Part shown: positions 15,009 through 21,439 of the stretch, piece after piece | Layout of the letters: each line of letters starts with the position of its first letter | Numbering within the stretch: position 1 is the first letter of the stretch | Virus record (IMG/VR): IMGVR_UViG_3300029268_000137 | Span: 1-23,268 of that record | From: a virus | DNA: 23,268 nucleotides | Direction: 5' to 3' (one strand) | The notes under the pieces: generated by a model | The model's database searches: none | Told to the model about the DNA's origin: nothing | The model's input: only the letters and a program-made list of their open reading frames with translations | Made by a program: the position numbers and the translations under genes

Positions 15009-15542
15009 ATGAATAATACATCCAAACAATTTGATGAAGTTGTAGATAAATGTAAAAATTTGTTCATCAATAAAATGAACGATTATGGAACATCGTGGAG
15101 AATATTAAGACCAACATCTTTGACAGATCAGGTTTATATAAAAGCGTCTAGAATTCGAAGTATTGAAATAAAAAAAATAAATATGGTTAGCGACGGTGTG
15201 GATTCTGAATATATTGGTATTATAAATTATTCAATAATGGCTATAATTCAATTAAAATTTTCATCTGATACACCTTTATCAAATGAAAACATTATAGATA
15301 TTTATACCACAGAAATAAATAACACAAAAGAATTAATGATGAATAAAAATCATGATTATGATGAAGTATGGAGAGAAATGAGAATAAGTAGTTTAACAGA
15401 TATAATTCTACAAAAACTTTTACGAATAAAACAAATAGAAGATAATGATGGTAAAGTTAAAGTATCAGAAGGCTTAGAAGCAAATTATCAAGATATAATA
15501 AATTATTCTATATTTGTACTTATAAGATTATCAGAAAAATAA
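15009..15542 (+). CDS. DUF1599 / Nmad1 (nucleotide modification associated) protein
   Basis: 177 residues made of two tandem copies of the same fold. Copy 1 spans residues 7-83 and contains KMNDYGTSWRILRPTSLTDQ and YIGIINYSIMAIIQL. Copy 2 spans 100-174 and contains KNHDYDEVWREMRISSLTDI and YQDIINYSIFVLIRL. The DYGxSWR...SLTDQ...RI...IINYSI pattern is that of DUF1599 proteins (PF07659), common in Bacteroidetes at this length and listed as a nucleotide-modification-associated domain. The biochemical activity is not established. I chose ATG 15009 over the upstream TTG because family members start close to the first helix. It heads the plus-strand island, 43 nt before the portal-like gene. Confidence 0.8.
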   Translation: MNNTSKQFDEVVDKCKNLFINKMNDYGTSWRILRPTSLTDQVYIKASRIRSIEIKKINMVSDGVDSEYIGIINYSIMAIIQLKFSSDTPLSNENIIDIYTTEINNTKELMMNKNHDYDEVWREMRISSLTDIILQKLLRIKQIEDNDGKVKVSEGLEANYQDIINYSIFVLIRLSEK

Positions 15543-15585
15543 AAACAAACAACAAACAAAAAACAAAAAACAATCAATAAATTTA
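15543..15585 (+). promoter_or_regulatory. A/C-rich unstructured leader before the portal-like gene
   Basis: The 43-nt gap is nearly all A and C (repeated AAAC/CAA steps such as AAACAAACAACAAAC) with no Shine-Dalgarno. Such unstructured A-rich leaders support ribosomal S1-dependent initiation in Bacteroidetes, where Shine-Dalgarno pairing is little used. Confidence 0.4.
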
Positions 15586-16416
15586 ATGGAAGAAGAAAAA
15601 AAAGAAATTTCTTATCAAGAAAAAAGGTATTTAGATAAGAGAAGAATATTAAGACAATTATCTGTAAAAGATGAAATTCGAAATTATTTGGATATAATGG
15701 TTGACAAAATATTTGAAAAATTGAGAGGAAATAATGGAACTATATATTATCCCGGTACATCTTCGGATAATACAGTTTTCGGAAGTATTGGTACTAGTGG
15801 TGGATGGTCTGGTCCTAGTGGATGGTCTGGTCCTAGTGGTGGATGGTCTGGGACTAGTTTTATATCAGATATTGAATTATATAATTATATTAAAATATTA
15901 TTAATTGATGGGTTCGAAGCCTTTGAAGTAATATATGATGAAAGACAAACACAAATTATTGATTTAAATCCAATTGATCCTTGTAATTTATCAAACGATG
16001 ATGAAAAATGGATATTATTTCCAAATAATCAAGATTTAAAAAGAATTTTATCTAAAGATCAAATCATTTATTTATCATATTCAAATGGTGTAGATTCACC
16101 AATGTCTTATGTAGAAGAATTGAAAGAATCATATGAACAAATGAAAAGAATTGAAAATGAATTGGTTGTTAGTAGACTTAATCCCGGTGATGTTTTTAAA
16201 AACATGAATAAAGAAGTCACTTTTAAAGAATTGAAAAGGTCAGATAAAAAATTAAAATTTATGTCAAAAATTCCAAAATCAATTTTAAAGAATGAAATGA
16301 TGAATAGTAATGATATTAGATACAATAAATTTATAGAAAGAATAGTCGAAATATTTACAAATCAATTTTTTGAAGAATTATCAAAAATAAAAAATAATCT
16401 TAATCAAAATGCCTAA
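15586..16416 (+). CDS. Shortened T4-type portal (gp20-like) protein with W/S/G-rich insert
   Basis: 276 residues; full portals of this family are about 500. Residues 16-46 (LDKRRILRQLSVKDEIRNYL...) resemble the gp20 N-terminal helix. 98-130 (ELYNYIKILLIDGFEAFEVI, then IIDLNPIDP) and 152-200 (KRILSKDQIIYLSYSNGVDS, YVEELKESYEQMKRIENELV, VSRL) follow the order of the gp20 wing/stem: a 'dG---y--i' strand, 'l-pidP', 'I-y--sG--d', 'sYl----k-y-ql---ed-lvi-Rl'. The region after it jumps to RYNKFIERIVEIFTNQFFEE, like the later crown helix, so the clip and much of the core are missing. Residues 68-91 are a GGWSGPSG repeat insert. It is either a repurposed portal paralogue or a minimal portal; I am fairly sure of the relationship, not of the role. 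Confidence 0.6.
   Translation: MEEEKKEISYQEKRYLDKRRILRQLSVKDEIRNYLDIMVDKIFEKLRGNNGTIYYPGTSSDNTVFGSIGTSGGWSGPSGWSGPSGGWSGTSFISDIELYNYIKILLIDGFEAFEVIYDERQTQIIDLNPIDPCNLSNDDEKWILFPNNQDLKRILSKDQIIYLSYSNGVDSPMSYVEELKESYEQMKRIENELVVSRLNPGDVFKNMNKEVTFKELKRSDKKLKFMSKIPKSILKNEMMNSNDIRYNKFIERIVEIFTNQFFEELSKIKNNLNQNA
15802..15858 (+). repeat. 18-bp tandem repeat encoding GWSGPS
   Basis: GGATGGTCTGGTCCTAGT is repeated exactly at 15802-15819 and 15820-15837, with a third variant copy after a GGT at 15841-15858 (GGATGGTCTGGGACTAGT). It encodes a Trp/Ser/Gly-rich insert in the portal-like protein and is far richer in G than the gene around it. Confidence 0.9.
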
Positions 16417-16780
16417 ATCGAAAACAAATAAAAAAAGAAAAAATAAAGTTTTGGCTTATAGTCAAAACATAAAGAATCGTCAGAAAAAATTCAGAAGTGA
16501 ATTTATTAAGAAATTACAAGAATCACATAATAAGGATTTGGAAAACAAAGTGAATGAAACATCAGATAGTAATGTTAATGATGTTAATGAATTTGGTGAA
16601 TTTGGTTTGGAAAATTTAGATCAACAATCAATAATACAATCAAACGATTTAAGTGAATTCAGCCTAGATAATTTACCAACAACGGAATCATCAGATTTAA
16701 GTGAATTTAGTTTAGACAATTTACCAATTGTTGAACAAACAGAACCATCACCAGATATTTCAGGTTCATATTCCAAGTAA
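16409..16780 (+). CDS. Basic/acidic repeat protein, possible scaffold-like partner
   Basis: 123 residues; its ATG overlaps the end of the portal-like gene by 8 nt. The N-terminal 46 residues are strongly basic (PKSKTNKKRKNKVLAYSQN). The rest is acidic and low complexity, with three copies of an EF-x-L-x-NL motif: FGEFGLENLDQQ (about 63-74), then two near-identical copies of DLSEFSLDNLP. There is no fold I recognise. In T4 the gene after portal gene 20 encodes a small prohead core protein (gp67), so a scaffold/core role is conceivable by position; this is inference only. Binding to nucleic acid through the basic end is another option. Confidence 0.65.
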   Translation: MPKSKTNKKRKNKVLAYSQNIKNRQKKFRSEFIKKLQESHNKDLENKVNETSDSNVNDVNEFGEFGLENLDQQSIIQSNDLSEFSLDNLPTTESSDLSEFSLDNLPIVEQTEPSPDISGSYSK

Positions 16781-16782
16781 TA

Positions 16783-16810
16783 AAAAACCCAATCAAATGA
16801 TTGGGTTTTT
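16783..16810. terminator. Bidirectional terminator between convergent genes
   Basis: AAAAACCCAATCA (16783-16795) and TGATTGGGTTTTT (16798-16810) are perfectly complementary (13 bp around a 2-nt centre, so the innermost pairs would open). GC-containing stem flanked by A- and T-runs: a classical rho-independent terminator in both directions. It ends the plus-strand island (stop 16780) and the minus-strand gene ending at 16815. Confidence 0.9.
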
Positions 16811-16814
16811 CTTT

Positions 16815-17792
16815 TTAGTCGATTTTTGTACCACAAATGGGACAAAATGCATAATTTGATTTTCTCACTCTATAATTACATCTTTTATTTGGACAATATT
16901 CTCTATATTCAGATCTAACATAAGAATTATTAAAAACTTGTGGTTGATTTTGAAGAATATATGGGTTAGTGCTAGATGTAGTTTGTGTTGGTTCATCTTT
17001 CTTTTCAGAAAATGGCAATAATTTAAAAACATATGTTTTAATAATTGTTCCACTTTTAAATTCCGTTTGGGAAAAATATTGATTAGAATGGTTTCCTTTT
17101 TCTATTCTTCCAGTTTCAGATAATCTAGCTCTTTTTGTTTTTAATTCGTCATTAACATTTAAATTCCCATTAAGATTCAAATTTCCATCTATTTGAACAT
17201 CACCTTTTACTTCAAAATCAGAATTGGATGCTGTAATATTAGATGTAGTAGTATCATTTGTTGTTGTTCTAAAAGTTGTACCGTTTCCGGTTCCGGATGA
17301 TGTATACCAATAATTATTTTGATAATAAGGATATGTTATTGGATAAGGTGTTATTGGAACATACGGAACATACGGAACATATGGGATATTTATTGGTTGT
17401 GGAATATATGGTTGAACAGTATAATTCGATTTATATTCACTCCAAAAAATAACTTCCAATCTTCCGTTATCTTTAATAGCTTGTTTTGTTTGTGGGTTAT
17501 TTTTATCCACAACATAGGTTGTAAATTTCAATTTCCTATTTGTACCAATAAATCTTTCAATAATCGCGGTTTGACCCGGATTTACAATTAATAAACCATT
17601 ATCGGTATCAAAACCATTCATTTTTAATTGAAAACCGACTCTATCGGATAGTGGATTGTAAACTTTTAATTGAAATTCGTCTCCGTTGTTTAGGTAGACT
17701 TTGTTTTTGTTTTTACCATAAAACTTACGTTTTTGGCCATTTACTAAAATTTCACAGCTTGGATATACCAAACCATAGTTGTTTGTGTTCAT
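16815..17792 (-). CDS. Virion-associated-type protein with Pro/Tyr-rich linker and zinc ribbon
   Basis: 325 residues. The N-terminal domain (about 1-115: CEILVNGQKRKFYGKNKNKV, GDEFQLKVYNPLSDRVGFQL, GLLIVNPGQTAIIERFIG) resembles a beta-sandwich found in large phages and some bacteria (EIxVNGxxxxxY...G..yxI.v.N......vv.vDGl...). Next is a Pro/Tyr-rich linker (about 127-160, PYVPYVPYVPITPYP), a Thr/Asn-rich part, short beta-repeat steps (VKGDVQIDGNLNLNGNLNV), and a second strand-rich domain. The C-terminus is a zinc ribbon with C300, C305, C317 and C320. Function unknown; possibly a surface or decoration protein. Unlike its neighbours it has a perfect Shine-Dalgarno (AAGGAGGT, 17804-17797). Confidence 0.7.
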   Translation of the reverse strand: MNTNNYGLVYPSCEILVNGQKRKFYGKNKNKVYLNNGDEFQLKVYNPLSDRVGFQLKMNGFDTDNGLLIVNPGQTAIIERFIGTNRKLKFTTYVVDKNNPQTKQAIKDNGRLEVIFWSEYKSNYTVQPYIPQPINIPYVPYVPYVPITPYPITYPYYQNNYWYTSSGTGNGTTFRTTTNDTTTSNITASNSDFEVKGDVQIDGNLNLNGNLNVNDELKTKRARLSETGRIEKGNHSNQYFSQTEFKSGTIIKTYVFKLLPFSEKKDEPTQTTSSTNPYILQNQPQVFNNSYVRSEYREYCPNKRCNYRVRKSNYAFCPICGTKID

Positions 17793-17796
17793 AATT

Positions 17797-17804
17797 ACCT
17801 CCTT
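17797..17804 (-). promoter_or_regulatory. Full-strength Shine-Dalgarno for the gene at 16815-17792
   Basis: AAGGAGGT lies 4 nt before the ATG at 17792. It is the only complete anti-16S match before a gene in this window and fixes the start. The upstream region 17805-17945 holds no gene; it contains an AT palindrome (TTATTTTT-G-AAAAATAA, 17814-17830) and a direct repeat of CAAAAAGTT near 17892 and 17929, with no clear promoter box. Confidence 0.85.
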
Positions 17805-17945
17805 CTTTGTTTTTTATTTTTGAAAAATAAGTTTCTTCGATGTTTTTACACAATCTCTAAAGCAACTAAAGTCACTCAAAACTCATTATTTCCAAAAAGT
17901 TAATTATTCTTGATATTTGTAAGAACTCAAAAAGTTTAAAAATTT

Positions 17946-18188
17946 TTATCCCCAATTTATTGACAATGATGTTCTGTCATCCCATTTGAATAAAAAATAA
18001 TCAGTAACAGTATTATGACCTCTTGGTGGGAGTGCATATTCAATTTTCGTTAAAGAACCATTTATTGTAATTCTTTTTAATCTCCATTTTGGATCACTTG
18101 GTAGTGTTCCGGGCCAAGAATATCCTATAATGGTTAAACCACTATTAACCACTTCTATATATTTTCCTTCATCTAAAAATCCAGCCAT
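17946..18188 (-). CDS. Small 80-residue virion-type protein
   Basis: ATG 18188 to TAA 17946. Composition is beta-rich: YIEVVNSGLTIIGYSWPGTL, KWRLKRITINGSLTKIEYAL, then YFLFKWDDRTSLSINWG. Small proteins of this type (a 'GYS-PGT--S---W--k-i' core and a terminal W-DR-SL-Y/W) are frequent next to phage fibre genes; the function is not known to me. TTAATATATA (18216-18207) lies 18 nt upstream of the ATG. It lies just after the mosaic fibre gene, with a 59-nt gap. Confidence 0.65.
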   Translation of the reverse strand: MAGFLDEGKYIEVVNSGLTIIGYSWPGTLPSDPKWRLKRITINGSLTKIEYALPPRGHNTVTDYFLFKWDDRTSLSINWG

Positions 18189-18206
18189 AATAACAATTTT
18201 TTTAAG

Positions 18207-18216
18207 TATATATTAA
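18207..18216 (-). promoter_or_regulatory. TTAATATATA element (late-promoter candidate)
   Basis: Exact TTAATATATA on the minus strand, 18 nt before an ATG. The same 10-mer occurs 20 nt before the fibre ATG (14914-14923) and 22 nt before the endonuclease ATG (2646-2655). The fixed distance suggests a TATA-type late promoter similar in spirit to the T4 late box TATAAATA. In AT-rich DNA chance occurrence cannot be excluded. Confidence 0.4.
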
Positions 18217-18247
18217 AAAATCAAGTTCATTTTTGAAAATTTATTTT

Positions 18248-21200
18248 TTACCAATTCCAAGAAAAATCCCCTTGACTTTCCGAATCAGTTTTATAAATTC
18301 CTAAATATGGTGAATATGTACGGAACGATACACTATTAGAACCAAAACTAAGTAATAATAAATATCCGGGATAATTTGAAAAATATTGCCAATTACCCAT
18401 AATTTGATAAACGTGACTATTATCTGAATGTGTAGAATCTCGAAATCCGGATCCAACTGTTACAGTACCATCGTGACCACAAATTACAAATTTCACATTA
18501 TTATTTGGATACACAAGATTAGTCCATAAATCTGTTCCATCGTTTACATCTGGTGGTCCAGACCCCAATCCATATCCATTACTTGGTGCATGATTATCGG
18601 AATGTGCTAATAATTCACCATCGTATCTTAGATAAGAATGTACAATTATAATAGAATTTATTGTTGAATATGTTGATAAAATATTATTTGCCCAAGTAAC
18701 AATATTACTTCTAGGTCCAAATTCTAATGATAATATAAGTAAATCATGTCCATTGATATTAACAATATGATAAGTATTATCACTATTTGTATCATATGAA
18801 CCACCGTATGTTGACATTGATTCAAATGTTGATAATGGAAAATATGAATTGAACATTGCACTATCTCTTGTTAATTCATTATAATCATGATTACCGGGAA
18901 GTACAGAATATGATATTCCAGAATTTATAAATCTTGTCATACCACTTTGCACAAATGACCATTGAGACGTAGATTCAGTCCAATCTTGAACCAAATCACC
19001 AATATGACCAACAAATTTTAAATTTTTAGAAATTTTATTATTTATTAACCAATCTATTTGAGATGTCATTACTTCTTCTTTATACTTTACATATGATTGA
19101 GTATCTGGTAAAAATGCTATAGTGTATGTGTTCCATTTTGCGTAAAGTGAAACATTTGAACCAACTATAAAAGTTGTACCTGTATAATAATCTGTACCTG
19201 TACCATCTGCTAATGTGTTCCAACAAGCAAATACATCACTATCACGAAGAAGATTATTTGTTGGAATTTGAATTGATGTCCCTTGGTTATATGTACCACC
19301 ATTAGGTACAGAACCACTTGTATATCCATTACCATTATATGTTAAGGTGTATGTTGGTATTGTAGTAAATCTTCTTATTGCCCTTGCTCTATATGTATTT
19401 GATTTTGATGATGAACTTTTCAATCCAGTGCCAAATGCTTGTCTATAAGCATTTGTTGAACTAACTTCAGATGAACTCCAATAACTTACATTTGACAAAT
19501 TACCAACTCCAAATAGATAAAGATTTTGATACATTAAATTTAATTCGTCCTGTGATGGTAAGAACCAATCATCAAAAGTATTTAGAATTAAATTATTACA
19601 TAATGATGCTGCTCCAGATGTAAATCCAGATTGAGATATTATAGCATAAGTATTACCTGATCCAGTACCTATTGATGTACTGGTTGTTTCTATGGCTGTA
19701 GTTATATTACTCCATCTAATTACTGTTTCATCCTCTACACTAGACGCTTCTATATATCTCCAACCATCATTTAAATAATTCGGATTTATATAAAATATCG
19801 TTCCACCTGCTGGTCCTATATCCCTAACACTATATGTTAAATTACCAAGTTTTCTTTGTTGTCCTCTAATATCAACAGGTAATGTAATATTTGTATTTAA
19901 TCCGGCATTAATTAAAGGTGACGTTCCTTTTAATCTATAATCACCTAAAGTATTAGGAGTATTTTCACTTGTTGGTACTATTGGGTCAACAAATATTGGA
20001 TCAGATGTTGTACAATTTGTTACTGTAAAAGTTGCACCTAAATAAATATAATTGTCTGTTGATCCTGTTGTATATTGACAATAATCTAAATTCATTGTAC
20101 ATCCAGAAGAATCTAAATATAAATTATTTCCATTTGTTGCTCCTATATTTCCACTTAAAATTGAATTTTTCAAATATAATTGAGAATTAGATATGATACC
20201 TATAGCACCACCTCTTTCAGCATAATTTCCACTTATAGTACAATTTATAACTTGTGATAGTGTTGTACTTGCTGGTACAGAGTTATAATACATACCACCA
20301 CCATAATTAACCGCTTTATTACCAGTAATTAAACAACTCGATATAATAGGTCTTCCGTATCTGTTATATATACCACCAGATTGTTGTAAAGCATAATTTC
20401 CTATTATTTTAGTATTATTTATTTTAGTATTGTGATTATCGTTAAATATACCACCACCATAAGTTGCAGTGTTTCCACTAACTATACAATTAGTTATATT
20501 AATAGTTGATGCTTCTCTATATGAATCATTACCAGTTCTAACTAATATTGCACCACCATATTCAGCGGTATTCCCACTAAAAAAACAATTTACAATATTT
20601 AAAGTTCCGGGTTCACTTATAGTGTATATCGCACCACCTTTTCCACCATCAGTTACACCAATTCCGTTAGAATTATTATTATAAAAATTACAATTGGAGA
20701 TATTATTTACATTTGTTGCATATGATGTTCCGATGTGTATAGCACCACCACCATATGTACCAGTTCCTGATGTTTTACTATTATTATAAAAATTACATTT
20801 CATAATATTTGTATTGTTACTTATTGAAGTAATTGCACCACCCTTGTATAAAGTAGTATTATTATCAAATGTACAATTATAAATTGTTGGACTACAATAT
20901 CTACTAATATAAATTGCACCTCCACTATCAATAGATAAATTATTAGTAAATCTACAATTTCTTATCAAACATGTGTTTGTTAAAGTACTACTTGTTGTGT
21001 AATTTAAAATGCCACCACCATAATTGTGTGGTGTTGAACCTGATGCTGTTCCACCTGAAATTGTGAAACCATCTAATATGTCCGTTGATGTTAATACTAA
21101 ATCTTTATTATTGAAAACGTGATAACAATTTGTACCATTTAATATAACTATATTTGTTGCATAATCTCTTTGTGATAAGTCTGTCTCTGTTCCATTAAAA

Positions 21201-21424
21201 CCACCATAAATTGGAACTCCTCTTTTCATTGTAAATGATTTGAATAGTGATCCAGAACCACCAACTTCAGTTGATGGATAATATGTTCCTGCAGCAACCC
21301 AAACCTGATCAGAAGTTCCAGAAGATGCCATTGTTATACCAGATTGAAGAGATGTGTAAGCATTAGTCCAACTTGAACCATTATTACTTCCTGTTGCATC
21401 ATATTTTACATAAATTGTTGCCAT
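18248..21424 (-). CDS. Mosaic tail fibre: beta-helix, DUF1566, InlB repeat, metallophosphoesterase
   Basis: 1058 residues. Residues 1 to about 530 form a right-handed beta-helix with repeated GGAIY and NCxFxxN steps (Chlamydia Pmp-like), opened by IYVKYDATGSNNGSSWTNAY. Next is a DUF1566/Lcl-type C-type-lectin-like domain (GPAGGTIFYI, DDWFLPSQDELNLMYQNLYL, SYWSSSE, RARAIRRF). A Listeria-Bacteroides (InlB B) repeat follows (YTLTYNGNGYTSGSVP ... VSLYAKWNTY). From about 769 there is a calcineurin-like phosphoesterase: DTQ (D774), GDLV (D810), GNHD (N845, H846, D847), IIVHS (H929), CGHDG (H984). The metal ligands are present except that the first motif has Gln for His and the last GHxH lacks its second His. 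No secretion signal; expected on the virion. It follows the next fibre gene by 15 nt, with AAAGGA upstream of the ATG. Confidence 0.8.
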   Translation of the reverse strand: MATIYVKYDATGSNNGSSWTNAYTSLQSGITMASSGTSDQVWVAAGTYYPSTEVGGSGSLFKSFTMKRGVPIYGGFNGTETDLSQRDYATNIVILNGTNCYHVFNNKDLVLTSTDILDGFTISGGTASGSTPHNYGGGILNYTTSSTLTNTCLIRNCRFTNNLSIDSGGAIYISRYCSPTIYNCTFDNNTTLYKGGAITSISNNTNIMKCNFYNNSKTSGTGTYGGGAIHIGTSYATNVNNISNCNFYNNNSNGIGVTDGGKGGAIYTISEPGTLNIVNCFFSGNTAEYGGAILVRTGNDSYREASTINITNCIVSGNTATYGGGIFNDNHNTKINNTKIIGNYALQQSGGIYNRYGRPIISSCLITGNKAVNYGGGMYYNSVPASTTLSQVINCTISGNYAERGGAIGIISNSQLYLKNSILSGNIGATNGNNLYLDSSGCTMNLDYCQYTTGSTDNYIYLGATFTVTNCTTSDPIFVDPIVPTSENTPNTLGDYRLKGTSPLINAGLNTNITLPVDIRGQQRKLGNLTYSVRDIGPAGGTIFYINPNYLNDGWRYIEASSVEDETVIRWSNITTAIETTSTSIGTGSGNTYAIISQSGFTSGAASLCNNLILNTFDDWFLPSQDELNLMYQNLYLFGVGNLSNVSYWSSSEVSSTNAYRQAFGTGLKSSSSKSNTYRARAIRRFTTIPTYTLTYNGNGYTSGSVPNGGTYNQGTSIQIPTNNLLRDSDVFACWNTLADGTGTDYYTGTTFIVGSNVSLYAKWNTYTIAFLPDTQSYVKYKEEVMTSQIDWLINNKISKNLKFVGHIGDLVQDWTESTSQWSFVQSGMTRFINSGISYSVLPGNHDYNELTRDSAMFNSYFPLSTFESMSTYGGSYDTNSDNTYHIVNINGHDLLILSLEFGPRSNIVTWANNILSTYSTINSIIIVHSYLRYDGELLAHSDNHAPSNGYGLGSGPPDVNDGTDLWTNLVYPNNNVKFVICGHDGTVTVGSGFRDSTHSDNSHVYQIMGNWQYFSNYPGYLLLLSFGSNSVSFRTYSPYLGIYKTDSESQGDFSWNW

Positions 21425-21439
21425 ATTATAGTCCTTTTT

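Noticed and set aside
16621-16845. 74-codon minus-strand frame over the terminator
   Set aside because: Antisense to the repeat protein and runs through a strong bidirectional terminator.
20469-20684. 71-codon plus-strand frame in the beta-helix fibre
   Set aside because: Antisense shadow of GGAIY-type repeats.
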